Origin: Nematostella vectensis
Taxonomy: Eukaryota; Cnidaria; Anthozoa; Actiniaria; Edwardsiidae
NCBI RefSeq assembly: GCF_932526225.1
Contig: NC_064040.1
Coordinates: 5,143,681 to 5,207,680 of the forward strand
Direction of reading: 5' to 3'
DNA length: 64,000 nt
Every line of letters starts with the position of its first letter. Position 1 is the stretch's first letter. A model generated the notes under the pieces. The model saw only the letters and a list, made by a program, of their open reading frames with translations. It was not told where the DNA came from and ran no database searches. Made by a program: the position numbers and the translations under genes. Below, one piece after another: positions 34,927 to 47,060 of the stretch.

Positions 34927-35713
34927 TGTCTTATTCCTGAAGTTTCCTGATGTCTTGATTTCCTAAGATTTTTTTACCAGTCGTCGAAACACAAGCTTGT
35001 CCGCCATCTTGAAAATTACTAAAACCGCTGTGAGGTATGAATGCGGTAACATAAACCACAGGCTTACCAAGCGAGTCATGCACTCGAAAAGAAATTTGTA
35101 CTCTCGAGGATCCAGCGTACTTTGCGGGCGCTCCAAAATGTCACTACCGCAGAGCATTATATTATCCACTCAACGTGACTTGTTCCTTTATGTCACGTGT
35201 CAGCCAAGCAACAAACAGCATGCAAAAACATAATCCTGTCGATTTTTTGTGAAATATTGCAAATAAAAGTGCCTTAAAACTTGGGGCATGCCTTGTTGTT
35301 GTCATATTTATGTGTAATATACGATTTGAGGGCGGTTTTCGTAACGGAATATATGACTTCTCTCCCCCTACTAAGGAAAGAAACAAGGTTGGAGGCGCCA
35401 TTTTCGGTAGCACTCAAATACCGTCGAAATTCCGCCCCCTCCTCTTCTCTAGTTCTGGAACCACTCCGCTGCCCCTGAACTGTAATATAACACTATTTTC
35501 TTTGTAGCAATCTCGCATTTCAATGGGACTTATGCATTAGCAAACACACCAAGGCCACCAGAACGACATAGGGTTCGCGACGCCAATGGGAGATGCATCT
35601 GTTCGTCTTTTAGGGGTATACGACCGTTCCATTTTACCACCCCCAGGGGGTACGTGTCAATATCACCACAGCATTACAGCGCTCGACTATACAACCGCCC
35701 TATTACAATGGCC
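34927..35713. other. PUS10 leader and upstream region
   Basis: Begins with the PUS10 5' leader. The minus-strand motif CAAGATGGCGGA (complement at 35001-35013) is YY1-like and close to the expected start site; its ATG opens a 14-codon upstream frame. No other exon is supported; longer open frames here show no family features. Confidence 0.5.
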
Positions 35714-36330
35714 GTACCACACTACCACCTCGCTATTACTCTGGGCCGATCAGCTCAACACAGCCTCCCTATCACAATGGGTCTCCAAGTGTAACACGTC
35801 TAAGGGGAGGTCGTACCACACTACCACCTCGCTATTACTCTGGGCCGAACAGTTCAACACAGCCTCCCTATCACAATGGGTCTCCAAGTGTAACACGTCT
35901 AAGGGGAGGTCGTACCATAGTACCACCTCGCTATTACTCTGGGCCGAGCAGTTCAACACAGCCTCCCTATCACAGTGGGTTTCCAAGTGTAACACTATTC
36001 AAATGGGAGGTCGTACCACAGTACCACCTCGCTATTACTCTGGGCCGATCAGCTCAACACAGCCTCCCTATCACAATGGGTCTCCAAGTGTAACACGTCT
36101 AAGGGGAGGTCGTACCACACTACCACCTTGCTATAACTCTGGGCCGATCAGTTCAACACAGCCTCCCTATCAGAGTGGGTCTCCAAGTGTAACACTATTC
36201 GAAGGGGAGGTCGTACCACACTACCACCTTGCTATAACTCTGGGCCGATCAGTTCAACACGGCCTCCCTATCAAAGTGGGTCTCCAAGTGTAACACGTCA
36301 AAGAAGAGGTCGTACCACAGTACCACCTCG
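35714..36330. repeat. 99-bp tandem repeat, about 6 copies, protein-like in part
   Basis: Unit starts GTACCACACTACCACCTCGC and contains CAGCCTCCCTATCACAATGG and TCTCCAAGTGTAACACGTCT. At 99 bases the unit keeps frame; one frame of the first three copies reads as a Pro/Tyr/Ser/Gly-rich repeat (PPRYYSGP, QPPYHNGSPSV). Two later copies carry a two-base length change (CTATTCAAATGGG for CGTCTAAGGGG) that shifts frames. A possible acceptor (TTCGTCTTTTAG) lies upstream near 35610. I treat it as a minisatellite; a low-complexity coding exon cannot be excluded. Confidence 0.85.
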
Positions 36331-37274
36331 CTATTACTCTGCGACTCGGCGGAACCAGCGGAACCGGCTACTAGACTCAAAACGTTTTTTACCACTGGTG
36401 ACAACCACTTGTGACAACCACTCGTGACAACCACTCGTGACAAAACCTCTCGTGTGACAGCTACTATTTGAAGACCGTTCGTGACAATAATTTTCTTCCA
36501 TTACACATAGGCTTTTTCTCAATCGCTTATTAGATACAAACGTACAATTTAACTCAATACTTTAGCACTATAAAAAATAGCGTAATTATTAATTTGCTTC
36601 ATTGTTTAACAATTATAAGTTTGTTGTCGGCATTTATCAGCAGCTTAGATTTTTCGAAGCAGGAAAGAAATGTCATACCATAAACATGAAAAGTATTTTT
36701 GTAATTAAATCCTTAGATCAAATCCTTATACGCAACTTCGTGTTCAATTCTATATTCTGAGAAACATGAAAGTAAATGTTCATTTCATACTATTTCATTC
36801 AGGTTACCTAAGTCACTTGGTAACGAGGTTTGAGACCTCGAGGGGAAATAAAAAATACTTAAAAATAGTAATGTTTTTTTTTTTTGTAAAAAAAAAAAAA
36901 AAAAAAAAACTAAAACTCGGGTTAAAACTCCACGGGTTTCTTTGGTATTCTGTTTAGTATCGCGGTGTTATTTACATACATTTAGGGCGCCTGTCAGGGA
37001 ATGCGGCGCTTATTCATTCATACTAAGATATGGTGGGGGGTGCTAGAAAATTTATTTCTAATGAGGCTGTCAATACATACTACAGTTTATTGCCCCAATT
37101 ACGGACAGTTTATGCATTTAGCACCATAACTTTATAGCAATGAACACTTTTGATATTTTGCCAGTAACAATATTAGACGTTAACCTAAAAAAATACTTAT
37201 AATATATATACATATTTTTTCAAGTTTATGGCGCCGTGCCCGAAAAGTATGTCACTGATTTGCCCTAATTCCGG
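36331..37274. other. AT-rich, no gene recognised
   Basis: Starts with a few copies of ACCACTCGTGACA (36395-36450), continues as AT-rich sequence with a T run facing an A run near 36870-36910, and shows no supported exon. Confidence 0.6.
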
Positions 37275-37695
37275 TCTTGGTAAGATCTTTCATCCACGTT
37301 AATTACATTGAGATCGCACCAATTTACAGGAAGAAATTAACAGAATACCACTCGTGACAATTGGCTTTAATTCGATAGCAATTGATCCTAATCAAACCAA
37401 ACTAATACATATGAAGGGTCTTAGTAAGGTCTCTCATTTATGTTAATTACATTGAGATCGCACCATTTTCCAGGAAATAATTAACAGAATACCACTCTGG
37501 ACAATTGGCTTTAATTCGATAGCAATTGATCCGAATCAAACCAAACTCATACAGATGAAGGGTCTTAGTAAGGTCTCTCATCCATGTTAACTACATTGAG
37601 ATCGCACCAATTTCCAGGAAATAATTAACAGAATACCACTCTGGGCAATTGGCTTTAATTCGATAGCAATTGATCCGAATCGAATTGCTTTGAAA
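37275..37695. repeat. 144-bp tandem repeat, 3 copies
   Basis: Copies begin near TCTTGGTAAGATCTTTCATC and repeat every 144 bases (the block GAGATCGCACC falls at about 37310, 37454 and 37598). Each contains TTAACAGAATACCACTC and CAATTGGCTTTAATTCGATA. Confidence 0.93.
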
Positions 37696-37965
37696 TCTTC
37701 AAATTACTTTAAAATCACTAACAGGTTATAGCACAACACTCTATAGATAAAGATTACTGTATTGTACCGATAAAAAATGCCCGAGTAGCAAGAGCAAACG
37801 GATGATGTAGCACTCGGCAGCAAGAGAAAAACGAGCAATAGGTAAAAATAAAGGAAACAGCACGAGAGAGAGATTCTCTAAAGATACTTATTTCCTATTA
37901 TCGTTGTATGATTGGTTTAATTGTATACACCGAAATAATAATAAAAGGGTGCGCACACTGAGGGA

Positions 37966-38125
37966 GGGGGCGTAAGGGGGGCTTGAAAACCGCGCAGAAA
38001 AACGCCAAAAACCGCAAAACAAGCCAATAACCGTCGTAAACCACGCAGCAATACCGCGGAATAAAATGCGAAAAACCAGATTTAAGGCAAAACCGCATCA
38101 CCGCAAACCCTTACGCCCCCCTTCT
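37966..38125. mobile_element. Small inverted-repeat element with GGCGTAAGGGGGGC ends
   Basis: Left GGCGTAAGGGGGGCTTG and right CCCTTACGCCCCCCTT are complementary; the interior is rich in AAAACCGC motifs. About 160 bases, non-coding. Confidence 0.5.
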
Positions 38126-38261
38126 GATGGTGCTGTGTGAACCGATTACCACTGGCATCCATACAACGAGCTGCAGAAATAAAGCCAGAGACTGCATCTT
38201 TTAAAGAGAACACATTATTTTGCTTCGTGTATTTCCAGATCTGTCCGGTCGAAAGAAAAAT

Positions 38262-39057
38262 ATGACTATTCGTTTGTGTATTGCCGCCGTCCTGCTGTCA
38301 CTGGTGGTGGTTATCGCGATGGTCGCCTTCAAAAAGTACGTATCATTAGTCGAGTTATGTGAGTAGACTAATACGCAACGGACCGCGATGCACTCTCTAA
38401 TTCTGTCTAATCTTGTCTCTGTTGCTCATCAATACCGTTAACATATCATACATCAGACTATTATATTATCACCTTGCATTTATACATCATTTATGTTTTT
38501 CACATTTTTATTCAGCTATTAGTTTATCTCAGTTGTTTAGTTTTTTTTTCCACGAGTTAATTTGGGCTCATTTTCATCATCATTATTATTCCCAGTTAAT
38601 GTTTTACACTGGCTTCCTTACTGCCCACAGCAAGCCCAATTCCGCGGAGGGGTCTTTGGGAGCGCCCGCAAAGTACGCTGGATCTTCAAGCATGTTAACC
38701 TTGTTTTTAGAAATTGACTATTTGACTTTGTCTTCAGCGTCCTCTTTTTCTTATTTCCTCGTCTTCACTGTAAAATTTAGTGTGAGGTATATACAAAAAT
38801 TGATGTAATTCGGTTCCCACTATACTACATATATGGTGAATTTCCTCTCCAACTGTCCAATTTAGGAAGGTAAAGCGTAAATATATGAGTACCAGCCCAT
38901 CAACATCATCAATGGCCTCCGTGATCAATCTGAAAGGTGAGCGTAGGAAAATGCTCTAGGCAAAGGAAGGCAAAGATAAAGCACGGTTCACCATACCACC
39001 TATTATTTTTGCTTTTCAGTTCACGACGCATGCGCAAAGACAAGGTATACCACGTGA
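38262..39057 (+). CDS. Possible 60-residue single-pass membrane microprotein, 3 exons
   Basis: Exons 38262-38335, 38866-38936 and 39020-39057 join in phase with consensus borders (donors GTACGT and GTGAGC; acceptors TTTAG and TTTTCAG). The product starts MTIRLCIAAVLLSLVVVIAM, a hydrophobic segment that could be a signal anchor or signal peptide, then a very basic KKKVKRKYM, a Ser/Thr-rich stretch and a short end VHDACAKTRYTT. No known family. If it is real it is a small integral or secreted peptide with a positively charged cytosolic or mature part. Exon 3 has a second long open frame, so another phase is possible. Confidence 0.42.
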
Positions 39058-40261
39058 AACTTTACTGGAATCAGCAAGCTCACATAGAAAGAGCGTGGAG
39101 TAAAACAGATGATTTGTTATATGTGTGGGCTTGGCTTTCAAAAATAACGTTAAACTTGACCTTGTACAAGAAGGGAGAGCATTAACTTATAATTGTACTT
39201 TATTTTAATTGTATCTTAGTTACAAAAACATGAGTTACAAAGATACACAATACTAGCGCTACAAATACAATACAGAAATACCAAAATACCCCACACACCG
39301 ATTTCGTTTGATGTCCGACAAACGATAACAAAAAGTTTTATAGACCATGGGGAAGGGAAGGGGGGAGGGGAGGTACAAAATCAGTTTTACTAGAGTCCTG
39401 GCGGTTGTTTAAGGAGAGGGGGGGGGGTTTACATGAAGAAGAGGCTCAGAAATTTCAGGATGTCCTGAGTCAAAAACTTCCCTCCCTCAGGGTATTTAAT
39501 GAACACTCTCTAAGTATAAAAAATGAATGAGCTAAAACTGAAACATTTCTTTACAAGAACTTCATCTGTTGCCCTAATCTAATTAATTTGCCTTTTAAGC
39601 CACGCACTCTGTAGTTCTTGGTAGCATTTTATTGAGAGCCACACACTCCATTAATGGCTGAAACAATACTGAAAACACAAAGGAAGAATGTGAATGGAAA
39701 TAATATACGAGCGACTCGTCAGTTTAGATACGAATGCTCCAGACAGTTTATGAGTGTGTAGTTTGTATCAGCACTGTGACTGATCATGGTACCAAAGGCC
39801 AGCGTTTTTACCCTAGAATATTCTTTAAGAACCTCTATTTGTTAGTTTAGCATTCCAGAATGATATATTTCGTTCCTAAAGAAGTTTGCTTACGCACTAA
39901 ATAGTTCTAGAGAAATCGTATTGTGTGAAATCGTACAGAAAGTTAAAGATTTTAGGCTTAAAGCTGTTGAGTTACTGACAATCCTGAGTTTCTTCTTCTA
40001 GCTTTTAGATGAACGCCGTAACAACCATCATCGCTCAAACACCCCTTTGCCTCTGTACCTCCTCTTTGTACTCCATCGACCCCCCCCCCCCCCCTACACA
40101 CACACACATCAAAACAAACAAACACCAGAATTTTATAAATGTGGGTCAGAGAAGCCGGACATAAGTTGGATACTTTAGTTGTTATCTTATATAGAGTAGA
40201 GTGTCATGACTTTTAACCAGTCCAACACCCCTGCCCTTTACCCGGCCCTGTGACTGTTTCT
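39058..40261. other. Intergenic, no gene seen
   Basis: Contains a G-rich tract near 39350-39430, and a poly-C run followed by CA repeats at about 40080-40108. A minus-strand CAATAAAA near 39632 might serve legumain transcripts. I found no convincing further legumain exon. Confidence 0.5.
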
Positions 40262-43200
40262 TTACCTCTCTGTAGGAATCCCTTCTTCGCAAAGGTTGGA
40301 TAACACATAAAGATGCCGCAGGGCATACTCATGCTGCAAACAGGGTCAATAGCATGTTGTTAGGGCAAGGTGACCAAGCCGAGGGGCGGCTGCCGTGGCT
40401 CAGAAGAGTAGGTTTGTGCTTTATGTATGACACCATGAACTGGCACTATCTCCCTTATTTTATGGTTCCTCAACTAACTGCAAAACCGCAACCTCAGACT
40501 TTCATTACCTTGAATGTGATTGGGCAAACGAGTAATACCCAACAAGGAATTAAATAGACAAACCAACTCCTATAACTAAGAGAATGTAACTACGCCCTTA
40601 CTGGGAGATCCAGAAACTACTCACTTCATTGAAATGGAAGCAGTTCTGACCAAACGTGTGAATCGCCGCCTCGTAGCAGTTGTAGTTGACAGGTTCCGCT
40701 GACCGCATCAAGACACGGTTCATTTGACTATCACTTGCGATCACATGACTCGCTATTTGTTTCACGGTCGCTTTGATTTTCTCTCTCATCTGCGAATAGA
40801 AAAAAAAAGAAATTTGATATTTCAAAACTATTTAAACATGAACCAACCATAGACTGTAATAAAAATATATATAAAAAAATTTAGCATTAGCATTTTTAAA
40901 AATCATTTAACCATTTCCCTTCAAGACAGGCAAGAAAAAGGCAAATGGTTTGAAACGTTGCAAAGTCGCTGTGAAGATCGCGCAGATAATCCGGGGACTT
41001 TTTGTTTAAAGGGGAAAAACATGCGCGGTGTAAATTATACCTGTAAAAGCGCGCTGATCTCGTGGGTGAGCTGTTGCCGTTCAACCTCTGTGGTGGCAGC
41101 GGCAAGTCGGTGCTTCAGGATTTCGATAGGTACATCAGGGGATGGCACTGCATCGTACTGAAAAAAAGTAAAACGATGTTCATAAGAGTTGAAACGAGCG
41201 GAATTCAAGGAGCACGTGAAAAGTTGAAGAAGAGAAATGCCAGGTTTACCCATGTAACCGCATTTTCCTTTTATTTCCACACCTAAAGGCCCGTGTAGCA
41301 GACTGTAATGATACGTCACGCTATACTTATTTCCCGCGATTCACATCCGGGTTCTGTGTGTGTAATAAATTCAACATGGCGGCGTTTACCATGCGGTCGT
41401 TTGTCTGACTCGTAAACTAAACATTACACAGACGTAAAAAACTTGGGCTCAATGGGCCGCTTGTCAGATAGTGGTGAGCCCGTGAGGCGGAAAAGCGAGG
41501 CTTTCAACAAGTGACAAAACGACTGAATACAACTCCAATCTGTCAAAAGCTGGTTTTCACACACGAATAACACAGAGATATACCAGATAGCGTGACCTTA
41601 CACGCACTATTTTTGCTACGATTCTAGCCCTATCAACACCAATGCTCTTATTTACTGAAGAGGGTGGCATTACTTTAATGCGAAAGTAAAACCTGGATGT
41701 TTATCATTCTTCCATGAATATGTCTTACCGGCGCTTCTGGGAGTGAGCCCACGGGCTCCCTGTGCAGCTTGGTCGCTTGACCTTCTCCTTGGTATTCGTC
41801 TAGAGGATCTTTATCGAAACTCTGATATCGTTAAAAAAATAATTATTGATCATTAAAGAAAGTGAAAAGACTTCCAAATATTAGCTCAGAAATATTAGGC
41901 AAACAAAGCCAAACAAAATGCTGTAATAATTTTTAGTCGGCAATGTTTATGTGGCAACTATAGTTTCTCAAAAGCTAGCAGGTTTGCTTTTTCTCGGCAA
42001 TTAAAAATTGTCACACAAGAAAATTTGCTAGTGTAGATGCCAACAAATATAGTTGTCGACTAAAAATCGGGGCTTTAATGTAGACATACTTTGCATAAAT
42101 AACAAAAAATGCCAATCTCACCATGTCACCGAATTTCTGAACGTGGCTTGTGTTGGTCTCCCTCTTGATAATCTTGAATTGCTGCAGCAAGGACTCAACA
42201 TCCAGGTTCGCCTTCAATCAGAACAAAAAAAACTCCTAGTGAGTGTGAGTATATGACCCAAATAGCGTAATTCCCGGGTCATAGAAAGGTTCAGATCAAC
42301 CAACGTAGCTTCCTGTATCACTGTGAGGATAGGATGACCTAATTCCTACCTACCCATCTTCCCTTCTCCACAAAGAGTTGGCCGGGTTTTTTCAAACAGA
42401 GTGGAAAAGCGAGGCTTTGTCAGACCACAAATATTGCTTTTCGTTTGAAGTTTCTGAATTTCAATTCCTTTTAACAAGCTGCTTAGCTTTTATTTTTTCG
42501 AAAAAAAAGCAAAGTAAAAAAACAATCAGAGACGCTGAAACGGACTCCGACGTACTAAAACCTCACTTTCACACTTTGAATACACAGGGCTTCTAAAATG
42601 GAGCATAGAAGAAGAGGATCTTCACCTTGTCAGAGTTTTCCATCCATTTGACGCTGTACACATCTCCAAGGTAGGTCCTACGCTTCTGGTCGAAATAACA
42701 TGCATACGAGGACTCGTTGTAGCTGGAAGCCGTTGTTGCATACACTGGTGATAAAAAATCACACGCAGAGCTCTATTTAGACGAAATGCTGTTGTATATA
42801 CAGGGGTTGCTTCGTGGGTTCAATAAAATCATAGCTCTAAGGGTAGATTTTTTAATAGGTTTTTATAGTTTAGCCATCATTTGAAAAACCCTGGATCTAC
42901 TTATGTACACTGGAAATTATCAATCGCCCCCCCCCCCCCCCCCCTTCCTCAGTGCCATTGAAAGGGATTTTGAAAAAGGCAATATGCTTTAGTAGGTATT
43001 TACCCAATACAGATTTTCGAGACCTGCAGAGGGTTATCACAGACCCAAATAAACATGTCAAGGCTTTAGTGGCGAGTGTGGCCTGTTTAAATAATCTATC
43101 TATTATATTTTAGTTTGATGTGTACTACATAGTAAGGGTTTACACTAATGTAGGTTGTCATCTTACCTTTGATGTCGTCAGGAAGAAGCTTCCTAAACAT

Positions 43201-46200
43201 GGACCCTGACTCACAGGCTTCAATGTAGACAACCATCTGAAACAAGAAATAAATTAACCTTGGCTCTGCAAAAAAAAAAAACCTAAATACCATAATTAAG
43301 GAAATATAATAAAATATACTTTCGGACTCTTCCAATCTTCTAACATCATAGAGTATTTAAATAAAAGATAAACCTACCTTCTTGTATTTGTTGTTTTTGT
43401 GCATGTACTTGATAGCTTTGTTTAACTGTTGAGCAGTCAGCTACATAATGTGGATCAAGTGAACTATGTATAAGTTATGTGTACAAATCTATGTTACTTT
43501 ATATATGTACAAATTTCAATGAAGGCATAACTGCCAAGGCTTATGTACAGGGCTTTAGCTAGCACAGGTACAGGGGGGGGGGGGGGGGCAGCCACCCCTT
43601 AGAAGACCAGGAATTTACAAAAGACATGTGTATGAAAGAAAAGCGTCTGAAGAAAGTAAATAAAAATATCTAGGGCATTAACAGAATACCCAGTCATCTA
43701 TCATAATGTAATCAACAGCCTTACCACATTATCAAGACCAGGGAAGGCTATTAGTCCTGGTGCACCATGGTCAGAGAAAAACACAAACACATGATCATTG
43801 GGACCACTGAAAAAGAGATATGTATAAATATATATAACTAAATGTCGAGTACAGCTCAGCAAGGATGACTATGGATGAAACAAAGGATGGAAGGGTTAAA
43901 AGAAAGGATGGGATTCTAGAAGGATAAAAGCAAGTAAGAAAAGATGGAGGAAGGAAGAATACAATTTTTTTAAATTAAAACTCTACCTGTCAATGACCTT
44001 TCCAGAGCCAAAGTGTTTCATGTACTCTTTGTTGCCCTTGAGTACTTCAAGAAACTTTTCAGGTGTAACATCCTTCAAGAAGAAAACAAAACGTGTTTTT
44101 GTTTAGGTTGATTCATAGGTGCATGAGGGCAAGCCAAGGCGGGAGAGCGGGCCTAAAGATCCAGTCCTCCTCATCTGCTGCCTGTAGAGTGATGAAGCTG
44201 ATTGCATCCCCTTTGATTGAATAATCTGATGGCTGAAACAAACTATGAAAAAGAAATTAAACCACTTTTTGTAACTTACATCTCTGGTGTAGTCCTTCAC
44301 AACTCCATGATAGACATCTGAACCATTAGGCTGAAACGAAAAGATTCATATTCATAACTCTGTGTATCTCACCAAAATACAATAATCAACATGTATTATA
44401 TCTCACCATTTTATTTTTATACTTGTCAAATACAAACAGAATATGACTACAACCATTATTAACATATATCTCATCATTGGCATGCTATAAACTATTTTTA
44501 AAGGCTTCCTGTGTTATCTCAGTGTGAACGTCTGCTGCACAATCACAATAATGTCTGCGAACACAGGGGGTGGGGGGTGGGGCGTGCCCCCTTGGCTGCC
44601 GAAAAAGTAATTTTTTATTGAAGGATCCTCTTAATAACAGCACTGTGTGCCAGACACAAAATAAATCTGCCTTTAAAAAAGGTCACTTACTCGGTTGATT
44701 ATGATCCCAGGTGTTGGATTCCTGAAATAGGAACAAATTATCACATTTACAATTAGGCTTGTAAAAATCTTGTGAGAATTTGTCAAAAATGTAAGGAAGC
44801 TGAAGACAGTAACTACAGTCTAGTAGAGGCCTAGATGCTTTACACCATTGTCAGGGGTGTACACCCAGATAGCCAGAAATGAGCAAAGTTGGGGTGACAG
44901 GCTCAATATTGAAGTAAGCTAAGAAAATCATACTTGTGAATTGACTTTTGAGAAAAAACTTGTATGCATGTTTGATTTTCAAAAAAAATAGACATACTCG
45001 GCATTGTGAGCAATGTCATCATACATCATGACAACAATATTCTCATCTGGAATCCCATGGGAGTGCAGTACTTGGTAGGCGTGGCAAATATCTGCCTAAA
45101 AATGACAAAGGAAATACATCCCTTTTTCAAAGGGTGGTTCAATTTATAAAAACTATACCAAAAAAGAGGTGGAGAATTTTCAATCCAAGAAATTCTGAGA
45201 TGGTAAGGCCTGTTTGAAAATCTGAGAAAAAGAGATCTTGCTTTTCTGAGTATGAAAATTCAAATCTCTCAAACCTGAGTTTATGATGAGAAAATCAATT
45301 TTTCAAAGGACCATTTGTCACCTCTCAAAGTCCACCTCTAAAGAACCTTCAAAACAATCACCTTCTTTCTCCCTAATTTGGTGATTTTCCAGCCCTCTTG
45401 ACCCTAAGCCACCATGTGCAAAAAAACAGCCAGCATTGCTGGTCCACATCTCCATTTCAGCAATGTGAGGGGTAGTAATGATGGTGCTGTTTTACATGTT
45501 CCAAGTTAGTGCTGTTTTAAGTTGGCACTGTTCTCATGTGTTTTAAGTAGGTGCTGTCTTCACATATTTAAGGGTTGTCCACACTAACACAGATTCAAAT
45601 GTATATGGATTCGTTTCGTCAAAAGCACATCACTTGATTCCAACCACACAATTGTTTTTGCAGCATTTTCGCATGGATCCAGCTGTCCACAATAACACAA
45701 ATTCAAATGTCAGAAAATGCTAAAAGGTATGGCGAGACATAATTTTTATGGTATGCGTATATTCAAAGCAGCAGACCTGCCTGCGATATGATGCCATCAT
45801 TATCATTTTGATACAGATTTGACCGTCCACACTTCGGACCAAAGTATATGGATTCATTTTGATTCACTTTTAACACAGTTTTCAAAGGTATCTGTATTCG
45901 CTGGATCCGACCCCCGTGTTAGTGTGGACAGAAGGGCTAAACATTCTAAGAAGAGAATGTAGAGCCTGTTCGTAAGGCCTAAGGGACCGATAGTTATTTC
46001 GTCCACAGGGGGGGGGGGGGAAATGCAGTTTTTTATGGGGGGGGGGGGGGATTTTTTTCATTTCTATACCCAGAGGAGGGGGGTAATTTTTTATCTTGTT
46101 CCCCATGAGATACCGACCATGGGATCTATGAGCAAGTTCAAACTATCGCCAAGTCCTACTAATGCAAATAATATCATCACCTTCCCAAGGGAATCACAGG

Positions 46201-46364
46201 CATGACTTTTTTATCCTACATTTCAAAAGTTCTCTGATCAGGTGTTCATTGCCGTGATCGATCAGACAATTTGTTGCGCGAGTAAAAAGTGTTAATTTTT
46301 CCTTTAGCGGTGTGATTTTGCGCAAAAATACGGGGGGTAGTTTTTTTAAGACGTCATGATTCCT

Positions 46365-46396
<32 letters not shown>

Positions 46397-47060
46397 CTAA
46401 ATTTTATTATTATATTTTCGGAGGGTAAAAATTTCAATCTTGGATTTATGCAGAAAACCACCCCCCCCCCCCCCCCCCCCCTCCCTTCCCGTGGACGTAA
46501 ATAACGATCGGTCCCTAACAGGTTTGGTTGGATTAATACGTCATTGTTCTGTTGTATTCCCGTTGTTCTATGTGTTTTCCATCGTTTTGCATTTGCTGTG
46601 GTGCATCAATCCAATGTCGAGAAATCTTCTGATAGCTTCTACATGAACCGATCTTAACGAATCCGTGTTAGTGTGGACATCCCCTAAAGTTAACGCTGCT
46701 GTTCGGTGCACCGGTCTAAAGAGCGCGACGACCGTGCCTGTCGCAAGCAAGATCCCGCGGGAAAACTTAATAAAGCTTATTTTTGCATTTATACAAATTA
46801 GCCAACAATACTAACGTCATAGTAATCAGCGTTTAATCTTTTTGTATGCATAGTACGATTATTGAGCTTATCTTTTCAAGGATATATTTTCTTACCTGAT
46901 GCCTATAGTTCATCCAAGAACTGGACCCAGCTACGAGCAATGCCCAATGTTTCCCCTCTTCCGATGGCGTTGAAGATTTTTGACTGAATTCTTCATCCTC
47001 TGTGGCGACACAAATAAGCAACAAACTCAAGAAAGCAAGGATGGTTATCCAATTAGCCAT
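40262..47060 (-). CDS. LGMN: Legumain (asparaginyl endopeptidase, peptidase C13), 14 exons
   Basis: Exons: 47060-46896, 45095-44998, 44721-44691, 44330-44280, 44072-43987, 43806-43725, 43440-43378, 43236-43167, 42744-42626, 42211-42122, 41821-41729, 41157-41041, 40789-40625 and 40333-40262; all in phase, 433 residues, the same length as human. Legumain is a lysosomal cysteine protease that cuts after asparagine and activates by removing its C-terminal prodomain. Seen: signal peptide [40 protein letters not shown]; catalytic His157 in SDHGAPG; catalytic Cys200 in [17 protein letters not shown]; and the prodomain with PSPDVPIEI and cysteines near NYNCYEAA and FGQNCFHF. The last exon ends [11 protein letters not shown] then TAA, slightly shorter than vertebrate tails; the TAA overlaps a possible donor (AG/GTAAAG), so a further exon is possible. 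Divergent from KIF6. Intron 1 carries nested inverted-repeat elements. Confidence 0.97.
42925..42945. repeat. Poly-C run in legumain intron 8
   Basis: About 20 C residues. A G run of about 16 lies at 43573-43588 in intron 6. Such homopolymers are frequent in this window and are noted as assembly-sensitive. Confidence 0.8.
45572..46684. mobile_element. PIF/Harbinger-like MITE, family A, outer element
   Basis: Left end GGGTTGTCCACACTAACACA and right end CGTGTTAGTGTGGACATCCCC are inverted repeats shared with the element at 18015-18407. The flanks are TAA on both sides (45569-45571 and 46685-46687). A second element is inserted inside it (45983-46515). It lies in legumain intron 1. Confidence 0.7.
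45983..46515. mobile_element. Inner PIF/Harbinger-like MITE, family B, nested
   Basis: Left end GGGACCGATAGTTATTTCGT then CCAC; right end GTGGACGTAAATAACGATCG then GTCCC, an inverted match with one base of length difference. Flanked by TAA on both sides (45980-45982 and 46516-46518). The interior is dominated by long G and C homopolymers (for example G runs at 46364-46396 and a C run near 46459-46481), which could themselves pair. Confidence 0.7.

Noticed and set aside
41290-41470. Possible extra promoter or gene start with ATGGCGGCG in legumain intron 11
   Set aside because: The frame closes after nine codons and no downstream exon was found; kept only as part of the motif observation.
46440-46646. 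Frame with a poly-Pro start
   Set aside because: Begins in a C homopolymer inside the nested inverted-repeat element; no independent support.
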